Part shown: positions 1 through 7,502 of the stretch, piece by piece
Numbering within the stretch: the first letter of the stretch is position 1
How the letters are laid out: every line of letters begins with the position of its first letter
Assembly (NCBI GenBank): GCA_035292585.1
Contig: DATDPU010000044.1
Span: 1 to 64,000, forward strand
From: DASSFZ01 sp035292585
GTDB taxonomy: Bacteria > Chloroflexota > Anaerolineae > Fen-1058
Length of the DNA: 64,000 bases
Reading direction: 5' to 3'
The notes under the pieces: model-generated
What the model saw: only the letters and a program-made list of their open reading frames with translations
The model's database searches: none
What the model was told of the DNA's origin: nothing
Program-made: the position numbers and the translations under genes

Positions 1-396
1 CGCATGCAGGAGATGCGCCAGTCGGTGCGCATCGTCCAGCAGGCGCTGGATTCGATGCCCGGCGGGCCGTTCCGGAGCAACAACCGCAAGTTCGTCCCGC
101 CGCCACGGGCGGAACTCGGGCACAGCATGGAGGCGGTGATCCACCACTTCAAGCTGTGGACCGAGGGTTTCCCGGCCCCCAAGGGCTCCGTATACGTGCC
201 GGTGGAATCGCCCCGCGGGATCCTGGGATGCTTCCTGGAGGGCGACGGCGGCCCCAATCCCTACCGGGTCCACTTCCGCACGCCCAGCTTCGCCAACGTG
301 CAGGCGCTGCCTATGCTGGCCAAAGGCCACCTGGTGGCGGACGTGGTGGCCATCCTGAGCAGCCTGGACCCGATCCTGGGAGATATCGACCGTTGA
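1..396 (+). CDS. nuoD: NADH-quinone oxidoreductase subunit D, C-terminal part
   Basis: This is the last 131 codons of the 49-kDa-type subunit, which with NuoB forms the quinone site of complex I. The frame is open from base 1, so the gene begins upstream of the window. The visible end carries the family signature: a proline-rich stretch, then VESPRGILGCF, then the closing segment with HFRTPSFANVQALP and VADVVAILSSLDPILGDIDR. The TGA overlaps the TTG start of nuoE, as expected in a tightly packed nuo operon. Codon use here is richer in C-ending codons than in genes after about 3.1 kb. Confidence 0.95.
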   Translation, partial: RMQEMRQSVRIVQQALDSMPGGPFRSNNRKFVPPPRAELGHSMEAVIHHFKLWTEGFPAPKGSVYVPVESPRGILGCFLEGDGGPNPYRVHFRTPSFANVQALPMLAKGHLVADVVAILSSLDPILGDIDR

Positions 397-911
397 ACGT
401 TGCGTCCGTGGTGTTGAAGCAGAAATACGCGGCCGAGATCGAAGCCATCCTGGCCAAGTACCCGGAGGGGCGCAGCCGTTCGGCAGTCATGCCCCTGCTG
501 TTCCTGGCCCAGCGCGAGTATGGCCATATCACCCAGGAGGCCATCGCCGAGGTGGGAGACCTGCTCCAACTGACCACCACCGAGGTCGGGGCGCTGATCG
601 GGTTCTACACCCTCTTCCACGACCAACCGGGTGGCCGCCACCGGGTCCAGATTTGCACGGACCTTCCCTGCGCCCTGCGCGGGGCGGAGCGGTTCGCCGA
701 GGACCTGTGCCAGAACCTGGGGATCCGCCTGGGGGAGACCAGCCCCGACGGCGCGGTCACCATCGAGGCGGTCATGTGCCTGGCGGCCTGCGACAAGGCT
801 CCCATGTTCCAGGTCCAGGGCCCGGACGGCATCCGCTACCACGAGCAGCAGACGCTGGAGTCGGCTCAGGCGGTCATCGCCGCGCTGCGGGCGGGAGCGG
901 GCGATGGCTGA
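393..911 (+). CDS. nuoE: NADH-quinone oxidoreductase subunit E (24-kDa type)
   Basis: This 172-residue thioredoxin-like 2Fe-2S protein belongs to the NADH dehydrogenase module of complex I. It has the four cysteines of the N1a cluster in two groups: QICTDLPCAL near residue 86 and VMCLAACDKAPM near residue 127. The proposed start is the TTG at 393, which overlaps the nuoD stop (TTGA); GTG codons at 408 and 411 are alternatives. The 3' end overlaps nuoF by 8 bases, suggesting translational coupling. Confidence 0.93.
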   Translation: MNVASVVLKQKYAAEIEAILAKYPEGRSRSAVMPLLFLAQREYGHITQEAIAEVGDLLQLTTTEVGALIGFYTLFHDQPGGRHRVQICTDLPCALRGAERFAEDLCQNLGIRLGETSPDGAVTIEAVMCLAACDKAPMFQVQGPDGIRYHEQQTLESAQAVIAALRAGAGDG

Positions 912-2160
912 GCACCTGCTGTTGCGCCATCGGGACGTCTCCGGGATCGATGAACTGAAGACCTACCGCGAGCACGGGGGATTCCAGGCCTTCGAATCGA
1001 TGATGCGCAGCAAGTCCCCCCAGGAGGTCATCGACATCGTCAAGGCCTCCGGCCTGCGCGGCCGGGGGGGCGCCGGGTTTCCCACCGGGGTGAAGTGGAG
1101 CTTCCTGAGTCCGGAGGTCTATCCCCGTTACGTGGTAGCCAACGCCGACGAGTCGGAGCCGGGGACCTTCAAGGACCGCGAGATCATGGAGCGCAACCCC
1201 TTCCAGTTTCTGGAGGGCGTGGCCATCTGCAGCTACGCGGCCCAGGCCCGGGCGGCCTACGTCTACTGCCGCGGGGAGTTCTGGGATCTGACCGCCGAAC
1301 TGGACCGCAAGATCGCCGAACTCAAGGCCGCCGGATTGCTGGGCGAGAATCTGTTCGGGACCGACTACTCCCTGGAGATCTACACCCATCTGGGGGCCGG
1401 AGCCTATATCTGCGGCGAGGAGACCGCGCTGCTGGAGTCGCTGGAGGGATATCTCGGCCAGCCGCGGCTGCGGCCGCCATTTCCCGCAGCGAAAGGCCTG
1501 TTTGGCCAACCCACGGTGGTCAACAACGTGGAGACCCTGGCCAACTTGCCGCCCATTCTGGCTCGGGGTGCCGAGTGGTATCGCACCATCGGCACCGAGA
1601 AGAGCCCTGGGCCGAAGGTGTTCTCGCTGTCCGGGCGGGTGGTTCGACCGGGCAATTACGAGCTGCCCCTGGGAGCGAGCTTTCGGGAACTGATCTACGA
1701 GCACGGCGGCGGCATCCCGGAGGGCAAGGCCATCAAGGCCATCCTGCCGGCCGGAGCCTCGGCGCCGATTCTGGCCGCCACCGAAGAGGTCCTGGACGCC
1801 TCCATGGACTACGAGCGGGTGGCCGAGCTCGGCTCGGCGCTCGGCTCGGCCTCCATGATCATCCTGGATGAGACGGTGGACGTCGCCTGGGCAGAAGCCA
1901 AGATCGCCCGTTTCTTTGCCCACGAGTCCTGCGGGAAGTGCACTCCCTGCCGGGAGGGCACCTACTGGATGAAGCATCTCTTCAACCGGCTGGTCAATGG
2001 CCAGGCCGGGCCGGACGACGTCGACCTGCTGCATGCGGTCGGCACCAGCATCCGCGGCAAATGCCTGTGTGCGCTGGGGGAATTCGCCGCCCTGGCGGCG
2101 GCCTCCGGCGTCGAGCGCTTCCGACCCGACTTCGAAGCGCATGTGAAGAACGGACGATGA
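904..2160 (+). CDS. nuoF: NADH-quinone oxidoreductase subunit F (NADH- and FMN-binding)
   Basis: This 418-residue subunit oxidises NADH and holds FMN and a 4Fe-4S cluster. The glycine-rich site is visible as GLRGRGGAGFPTGVKW near residue 45, followed by NADESEPGTFKDR and GAGAYICGEETALLESLEG. The N3 cluster ligands are in ESCGKCTPCREG plus a later cysteine in GKCLCALGEF. Length is usual for the family. The ATG at 904 lies inside the end of nuoE and the stop overlaps the ATG of nuoG (ATGA). Confidence 0.96.
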   Translation: MAEHLLLRHRDVSGIDELKTYREHGGFQAFESMMRSKSPQEVIDIVKASGLRGRGGAGFPTGVKWSFLSPEVYPRYVVANADESEPGTFKDREIMERNPFQFLEGVAICSYAAQARAAYVYCRGEFWDLTAELDRKIAELKAAGLLGENLFGTDYSLEIYTHLGAGAYICGEETALLESLEGYLGQPRLRPPFPAAKGLFGQPTVVNNVETLANLPPILARGAEWYRTIGTEKSPGPKVFSLSGRVVRPGNYELPLGASFRELIYEHGGGIPEGKAIKAILPAGASAPILAATEEVLDASMDYERVAELGSALGSASMIILDETVDVAWAEAKIARFFAHESCGKCTPCREGTYWMKHLFNRLVNGQAGPDDVDLLHAVGTSIRGKCLCALGEFAALAAASGVERFRPDFEAHVKNGR

Positions 2161-4742
2161 GCGCCGACCGGGTGCATCTGAGCATCGACGGTGTGCCGGT
2201 GGAGGTCCCGGCGGGCACCCTGCTGGTGGATGCCGCCAAGCAGGCCGGCCTGGACATCCCGGTCTTTTGCTACCACCCCAAGCTGAAGCCGGTGGGCATG
2301 TGCCGGATGTGCCTGGTGGAGATCGGGCGGCCGGCCCGCGACCGCGCCACCGGCGCGCCGACTCTGGATGGGCAGGGACAGCCGGTCATTCAATTCGGCC
2401 CCAATCTGGAGACCGCCTGCACCACCCCGGTGGGGGAAGGCTGGGCGGTGCGCTTCATGAGCCCCAAGGCGCTGGAGGGCCGGCGCTGGATCCTTGAACA
2501 TCTGCTGACTTCCCATCCGCTGGACTGCCCGGTGTGCGACAAAGGCGGCGAGTGCCCGCTGCAAAACCTCACCATGGCGCACGGCCCGGGCGAGAGCCGC
2601 TTCCTCTTCGACGAGAAACAACACCTGGCCAAGCACGTCCCGCTGGGCGACCTGATCTGGCTGGACCGGGAGCGCTGCATCCAGTGTGCCCGCTGCACCC
2701 GCTTCCAGTCCGAGATCGCCGACGATCCGGTGATCGGCCTCAGCCAGCGTGGCCGGCGGCTCGAGATCGTCACCTATTCCGACCCGGGCTTCGACTCGTA
2801 TTTCTCCGGCAACACCACCGACATTTGCCCGGTGGGGGCGCTGACCACCGAGGATTTCCGCTTCGGCGCCCGCCCCTGGGAACTGAACGCCGCGGCTTCC
2901 ATCTGCCCGCACTGCCCGGTGGGCTGCAACCTGACCCTCAACACCCGCCGGGAAGCGCTGAGCGGAGGCGACCTGGTGGTCAAGCGGGTCATGCCGCGTC
3001 AGAATGAGGCCGTCAACGAGATCTGGATCTGCGACAAGGGGCGCTTTGGGCATCATCACGCGCGCAGCGAAGAACGGCTGGTCAAACCGTTGATCCGCAA
3101 GGACGGCCAGATGTTCGTGGCCGGCTGGGACGAGGCGCTGGCGCTGATCGCGTCGAAGTTGCAAGAAGCCGGATCGAACGTGGGCGCGCTCATCGGCGAT
3201 CGGCTGGCGAACGAAGACGTGTACTTGATCCGCAAATTACTCGTCGAGGGCCTGGGTTCGCAGCGCCTCAACGCCCGACCGCACATCGCGACCCACGACC
3301 TCGCCACACGCTATGGCCTCGGGGCGGGCAGCGACTTCGGCAAGTTGGGCAAGGGCGGCGTCATCGTCGTGATCAACGGTGACGTGGAAGAGGAAGCGCC
3401 GGTGTGGTTCCTGCGCCTGCACGGCGCGGTCAAGCGCGGCGCGCAGTTGATCGCGGCAAACAGCTACGCGACGAAACTGGAGCGCTACACCCGGCACGCT
3501 TTGCGCTACAAGCCCGGCGCAGAATCGATCGTCGCCGTTGGCCTGCTGAACGCCTTGTTCAGCCTGGGGCGCGGTGAAGGCATCGAAGGTGCGGCCGATC
3601 TGAAACAGAAGGCGAGCGCGTATACGCCGGAGAAGGTCGAACAGCTCAGCGGCGTGCCCGCGCAGGCGATCGGCGAGGCCGCGCGGCTCATCTCCGAAGC
3701 GACCGATGTGGTGATCGTGTTCGGACAAACGCTGCTGAACCCGATTCAGGTCGGCGGCGAGCCGCTGCCCGAAGCGTCGGCTTTGGCGCAGGCGTGCGCG
3801 AACATCGCGATCGTGACCGGGCACGTCGGCAAGCCGAACAACGGCCTGCTGCCGCTGTGGCCGCACAACAACACGCAGGGCACGCACGATCTGATCGGTA
3901 ATTTGCACTTCGGCGCAGGGCCGGGGCCGGAAGTCATCTACATCGTCGGGACCGACCCGATCGGCGATGGGCGGATGTCTAAGCGCAAGAGTGAGGACGA
4001 AGGGCCGTTCATCATCGTGCAGGAATTATTCATGACCGAGACGGCCAAAGATGCCGACGTGGTGTTGCCCGCGCTGTCGTTTGCCGAGCGCGACGGCACG
4101 TACACCAGCGGCGACCGGCGCGTGCAGCGGTTTTATCGCGCATTGCCGGCGCTGGGCGAGGGCAAGGCCGATTGGGAGATCGTGCAGGACATCGCCTGGC
4201 GCATGGATTTGAAGTGGGACTATCAGACGGCGGAGGAGATTTTCGCCGAGATCGCCGCCACTCAGCCGCGTTACGCGGGACTGTCGTATGCGCAACTCGC
4301 GGAGACCCGCGACGAGTGGCCGCCGGTCGGCGATGAAGACTTGTATTTCGGCGGCACCGCCTACGACAATCGCGGCGGGATCGGCGTGCAGCTGAAATCG
4401 GGTGTCGAGTTGGGCGAGCCGGTCAGCCTGGCGTGGCTCGACGCGCCGCCGCTTCCCGTCACCGCTGGGCTGGTCGTGGTTCCGGCCCGTCGGCTGTACG
4501 AGCGCGGCACGCTGATCGATCAATCTCAGGTGTTCCAGCCGCGCCTGCTCGATCCGATAGTGGAACTGCATACCGATGATGCGGCCCGTTTGGGTGTGAG
4601 CGATGGTGACTCGGTGCAGGTCTTGATCGAAGGGCAGAGCGTGACGCTGAAGGCGCAGGTCGACGGTCGCGCGCCGCAGGGTGTGGCGCTGGCCCCGGCG
4701 CAGCTGCCCGCCGGCGCAGCCGAAATTCGCAAGGGAGCGTAA
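2157..4742 (+). CDS. nuoG: NADH-quinone oxidoreductase subunit G (75-kDa type)
   Basis: This 861-residue iron-sulfur subunit carries electrons from NuoEF towards NuoI. In order it has a ferredoxin-like 2Fe-2S domain (CYHPKLKPVGMCRMC), the His-Cys 4Fe-4S motif (HPLDCPVCDKGGECPLQN), a 4Fe-4S pair (ERCIQCARCTRF and DICPVGALT), and a molybdopterin-oxidoreductase-like domain starting with SICPHCPVGCN, the probable N7 cluster. ATG at 2157 overlaps the nuoF stop. Codon choice seems to change near 3.05-3.15 kb, early in the molybdopterin-like domain: TTG leucine and GGC glycine become commoner, while the frame stays open. See findings. Confidence 0.95.
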   Translation: MSADRVHLSIDGVPVEVPAGTLLVDAAKQAGLDIPVFCYHPKLKPVGMCRMCLVEIGRPARDRATGAPTLDGQGQPVIQFGPNLETACTTPVGEGWAVRFMSPKALEGRRWILEHLLTSHPLDCPVCDKGGECPLQNLTMAHGPGESRFLFDEKQHLAKHVPLGDLIWLDRERCIQCARCTRFQSEIADDPVIGLSQRGRRLEIVTYSDPGFDSYFSGNTTDICPVGALTTEDFRFGARPWELNAAASICPHCPVGCNLTLNTRREALSGGDLVVKRVMPRQNEAVNEIWICDKGRFGHHHARSEERLVKPLIRKDGQMFVAGWDEALALIASKLQEAGSNVGALIGDRLANEDVYLIRKLLVEGLGSQRLNARPHIATHDLATRYGLGAGSDFGKLGKGGVIVVINGDVEEEAPVWFLRLHGAVKRGAQLIAANSYATKLERYTRHALRYKPGAESIVAVGLLNALFSLGRGEGIEGAADLKQKASAYTPEKVEQLSGVPAQAIGEAARLISEATDVVIVFGQTLLNPIQVGGEPLPEASALAQACANIAIVTGHVGKPNNGLLPLWPHNNTQGTHDLIGNLHFGAGPGPEVIYIVGTDPIGDGRMSKRKSEDEGPFIIVQELFMTETAKDADVVLPALSFAERDGTYTSGDRRVQRFYRALPALGEGKADWEIVQDIAWRMDLKWDYQTAEEIFAEIAATQPRYAGLSYAQLAETRDEWPPVGDEDLYFGGTAYDNRGGIGVQLKSGVELGEPVSLAWLDAPPLPVTAGLVVVPARRLYERGTLIDQSQVFQPRLLDPIVELHTDDAARLGVSDGDSVQVLIEGQSVTLKAQVDGRAPQGVALAPAQLPAGAAEIRKGA

Positions 4743-4745
4743 GCG

Positions 4746-5822
4746 ATGGATCCGCTCACGCAGGTGGTGGTCTGGGTAGTCCATACCGCGATTCTGATCT
4801 TCATGCTCCTGACCGGCTTCGCGTACACGACGCTATTGGAGCGCAAGGTCGTCGCGCGTTTCCAGGCGCGCGTCGGGCCGGACCGCGCCGGTTACATCCC
4901 GCTGCCGGGCGGCGGCCGCATTCTCGGCGGCTGGTTGCAGCCGCTGGCCGATGGCATCAAGCTGATTTTCAAGGAAGAGTTGATCCCCGCCGGCGCGGAT
5001 CGGGTGGTGTTCATCCTGGCCCCGATCATCACCGTGCTGCCCGCGCTGGTCTTGTTCGCCGTGGTGCCCTTCGGCCCGACGAACGCCAATCTGTTCGGCC
5101 TGCCGATTTCGCTGACGCTGGCGCCGCACCTCAACGTCGGCGTGCTGTACATTCTGGCCGTCACCTCGATCAGCGTTTACGGCATCACGCTCGCCGGTTG
5201 GAGCAGCAACAACAAGTACGCGCTGCTGGGCGGCATCCGCGCGTCGGCGCAGATGGTATCGTACGAACTGGCGTTGGGCCTGTCGGTGGTGAGCGTGGTG
5301 CTGCTGGCCGGAACGCTGGACTTGAACGCGATTGTCGATGCGCAGAAGAGCGTTTGGTTCGTGTTCCTACAGCCGCTCGCCGCGATCATCTTCATGCTGG
5401 CGACGTTCGCCGAAACGAACCGCGCGCCGTTCGATTTGCTGGAGGCCGACCAGGAGCTGGTGGCCGGGTTCAACACCGAGTACAGCGGGATGAAGTTCGC
5501 GCTGTTTTACATGGCCGAGTACATCAAGCTGATCGCGGTGAGCGGCCTGTTGGTGACGTTCTTCTTCGGCGGTTATCGCGAGCCGTTCCCGTTGTTCGTC
5601 TCGCAGGCGCTGCCCTGGTTGAGCGTGGATAACGTGCCGTGGCTCGGCCCGCTCTACTTCTTGCTGAAGATCATCGTGCTGCTGGTCGTGGCGGTGTGGG
5701 TGCGGGCGACGCTGCCGCGCTTCCGCTACGATAAGCTGATGGCATTCGGGTGGAAGTTGATGCTGCCGTTGGCGTTGGGGAATGTGGTGGTGACGGCGCT
5801 GGCGATTTTGTTGAGAGGATAG
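4746..5822 (+). CDS. nuoH: NADH-quinone oxidoreductase subunit H
   Basis: This 358-residue membrane subunit lines the quinone chamber and links the peripheral arm to the proton pumps. It has about eight hydrophobic segments and the diagnostic loops LLERKVVARFQARVGPDRAG near residue 30 and FAETNRAPFDLLEADQELVAGFNTEYSGMKFALF near residue 220, which carries the conserved acidic residues of the quinone tunnel. The start lies 3 bases after the nuoG stop. The gap to nuoI that follows carries two REP-like hairpins. Confidence 0.96.
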   Translation: MDPLTQVVVWVVHTAILIFMLLTGFAYTTLLERKVVARFQARVGPDRAGYIPLPGGGRILGGWLQPLADGIKLIFKEELIPAGADRVVFILAPIITVLPALVLFAVVPFGPTNANLFGLPISLTLAPHLNVGVLYILAVTSISVYGITLAGWSSNNKYALLGGIRASAQMVSYELALGLSVVSVVLLAGTLDLNAIVDAQKSVWFVFLQPLAAIIFMLATFAETNRAPFDLLEADQELVAGFNTEYSGMKFALFYMAEYIKLIAVSGLLVTFFFGGYREPFPLFVSQALPWLSVDNVPWLGPLYFLLKIIVLLVVAVWVRATLPRFRYDKLMAFGWKLMLPLALGNVVVTALAILLRG

Positions 5823-5824
5823 TC

Positions 5825-5880
5825 GGCGACTGGAGTCGCCTCGCACAATCGGAATTTGTAAGAGGCGTCTCTAGACGCCG
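5825..5880. repeat. REP-like hairpin pair between nuoH and nuoI
   Basis: Two palindromes face each other. The first is GGCGACT, GG, AGTCGCC at 5825-5840. The second is GGCGTCT, CT, AGACGCC at 5864-5879, preceded by GTAAGA. They belong to the family seen inside nuoL and between nuoM and nuoN, where the hairpin follows GTAGGA. In RNA they could fold inside the nuo transcript and alter its stability; that role is inferred. Confidence 0.75.
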
Positions 5881-5899
5881 ATTCGCACAAGGGTGGGAC

Positions 5900-6409
5900 A
5901 TGATTTTTGAATTAATTAAAGGCTTCAAGACGACGCTGAAAGAATTCTTCACGCCGCCGGTGACGATCCGTTACCCGGAGATCAAACGGCCGGTGCGGCA
6001 GCGCTTTCGGGGCCGGCACGAGCTGCGCCGCTACAGCGATGGGCTGGAGCGCTGCATCGGGTGCGCGTTGTGCGCGGCAGCCTGCCCCGCCGATGCGATC
6101 TACGTCGAAGCCGCCGAAAATACCGATCCCGAACGCTACTCGCCGGGCGAGCGCTATGCCAAGACGTACGAAATCAACATGCTGCGCTGCATCTTCTGCG
6201 GCTACTGCGAGGATGCCTGCCCGACCGATGCCATCGTCTTGACCGATGCCTACGAACTGAGCTCGTTCGATCGCAAAGGCTTGATTTACACCAAGGACAT
6301 GCTGATCGTTCCGCCAGCGCCCGGCAAGCCGGGCACGCCGCAGCCAGTGTCCGACCCGGAAAAGCGCAGTCGTTCGATTCTGCCGGAAGGGTTGGTGAAC
6401 GAGCCGTAG
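5900..6409 (+). CDS. nuoI: NADH-quinone oxidoreductase subunit I (2 x 4Fe-4S ferredoxin)
   Basis: This 169-residue protein passes electrons from NuoG to NuoB through clusters N6a and N6b. Two CxxCxxCxxxCP motifs are plain: CIGCALCAAACPADAI near residue 53 and CIFCGYCEDACPTDAI near residue 97. An N-terminal amphipathic segment, MIFELIKGFKTTLKEFF, would dock it to the membrane arm. The ATG at 5900 is chosen because it begins the conserved N-terminus; the upstream bases are REP-like hairpins and the Shine-Dalgarno sequence is weak (GGGTGGGA). Confidence 0.95.
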   Translation: MIFELIKGFKTTLKEFFTPPVTIRYPEIKRPVRQRFRGRHELRRYSDGLERCIGCALCAAACPADAIYVEAAENTDPERYSPGERYAKTYEINMLRCIFCGYCEDACPTDAIVLTDAYELSSFDRKGLIYTKDMLIVPPAPGKPGTPQPVSDPEKRSRSILPEGLVNEP

Positions 6410-6486
6410 ACCCCACCCCTTCCCTCCCCCGCATGGCGGGGGGAGGGTGTCCGCGTAGCGGACAGGAGGGGTAAAAGGAGTCCTGG

Positions 6487-7068
6487 TTGCCTACCGACAT
6501 CATTCTCTTTATTATATTGGCCGCCATCGCCATCGTGTGCGCGATTGCGATGATCGTCACGCGCAACGCCATTCACTCTGCGCTGTTCCTGGTGGTGGTG
6601 ATGGCTGTGCTGGCGATCTTCTTCCTGGGCCTGGGCGGGCCGTTCATCGCGATGGTGCAAGTGGCGGTGTACGCCGGCGCGATCATGGTGCTGTTCTTGT
6701 TCGTGGTGATGCTGCTCGGCGCGGAACGCGTGGGCGCGCGGAGCGGGTTACGCTGGCAGGTGCCCGTTGCACTCGCGCTCGGCGTGATCTTACTGGTCAT
6801 CGTCGGGTTGCTGCTGTTCGGCGTTGCGCCGCGCGGGATGGTCGATCTGCCCTCACTCCAGAATTTCGGCGCGGTTATCCCTGAAGCGTGCGCGGACGAT
6901 GTGGCGCAAGTCCAGGCGACCGATCTGGCGCAGGGGACGCCGTGCTTGATCGGCGATCGGCTCTTTACGACTTACCTCTTCCCGTTTGAAGTGGTGTCCA
7001 TTCTGTTGTTAGTCGCGATGGTTGGCGCGGTGGTGCTGACGCGCCGGCCGCGAGAGAGCGCGCAATGA
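6487..7068 (+). CDS. nuoJ: NADH-quinone oxidoreductase subunit J
   Basis: This 193-residue membrane subunit has five hydrophobic segments and the hallmark VAVYAGAIMVLFLFVVMLL, which contains the pi-bulge helix of ND6-type subunits. Translation probably starts at the TTG at 6487, preceded at good spacing by AAGGAG. A loop between helices 4 and 5 (about residues 120-155, with two cysteines) is longer than in many relatives. The stop overlaps the ATG of nuoK. Confidence 0.93.
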   Translation: MPTDIILFIILAAIAIVCAIAMIVTRNAIHSALFLVVVMAVLAIFFLGLGGPFIAMVQVAVYAGAIMVLFLFVVMLLGAERVGARSGLRWQVPVALALGVILLVIVGLLLFGVAPRGMVDLPSLQNFGAVIPEACADDVAQVQATDLAQGTPCLIGDRLFTTYLFPFEVVSILLLVAMVGAVVLTRRPRESAQ

Positions 7069-7385
7069 GCAACGAGAGTTTCTCGCTGCTTTTCCCGTAT
7101 TTGATCGGTCTGAGCGCGGTGCTGTTCACGCTCGGCGTGATCGGCGTGTTGGTTCGGCGCAACGCGCTGATCATCTTCATGTCGGTCGAGTTGATGCTGA
7201 ACGCGACCAACCTGGCCTTCATCACTTTTGCGCGAAGGTTCAATCATTTGGATGGGCAGGTGTTGGTGTTCTTCGTGATGGTCGTCGCGGCGGCGGAAGT
7301 CGCGGTCGGTTTGGCGTTGATCGTGACGATTTTCAGGACGAAGCAATCGACGAACGTCGATGATATCAGCGCGATGAGGGGATAG
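7065..7385 (+). CDS. nuoK: NADH-quinone oxidoreductase subunit K
   Basis: This 106-residue subunit has three transmembrane helices, as usual for ND4L. The conserved glutamates of the proton path are in MSVELMLNATNLAF and VAAAEVAVGLALIV. It starts with ATG overlapping the nuoJ TGA. It is followed by 117 bases of short tandem repeats before nuoL. Confidence 0.95.
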   Translation: MSNESFSLLFPYLIGLSAVLFTLGVIGVLVRRNALIIFMSVELMLNATNLAFITFARRFNHLDGQVLVFFVMVVAAAEVAVGLALIVTIFRTKQSTNVDDISAMRG

Positions 7386-7387
7386 TT

Positions 7388-7484
7388 GTCGGTGAACAGT
7401 TATCAGTGAACAGTTATCAGTGAACAGTCGTCAGTGAACAGTCGTCAGTGAACAGGGTTTACTGGTTACTGGTTACTGCTTACT
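7388..7484. repeat. Short tandem repeats between nuoK and nuoL
   Basis: About four to five copies of a 14-bp unit, roughly CAGTGAACAGTTAT or CAGTGAACAGTCGT, are followed by a run of TTACTGG-type repeats. The tract separates two otherwise closely spaced nuo genes and codes for nothing recognisable. Confidence 0.75.
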
Positions 7485-7502
7485 GTCACGTTCGGAGTGA
7501 GC

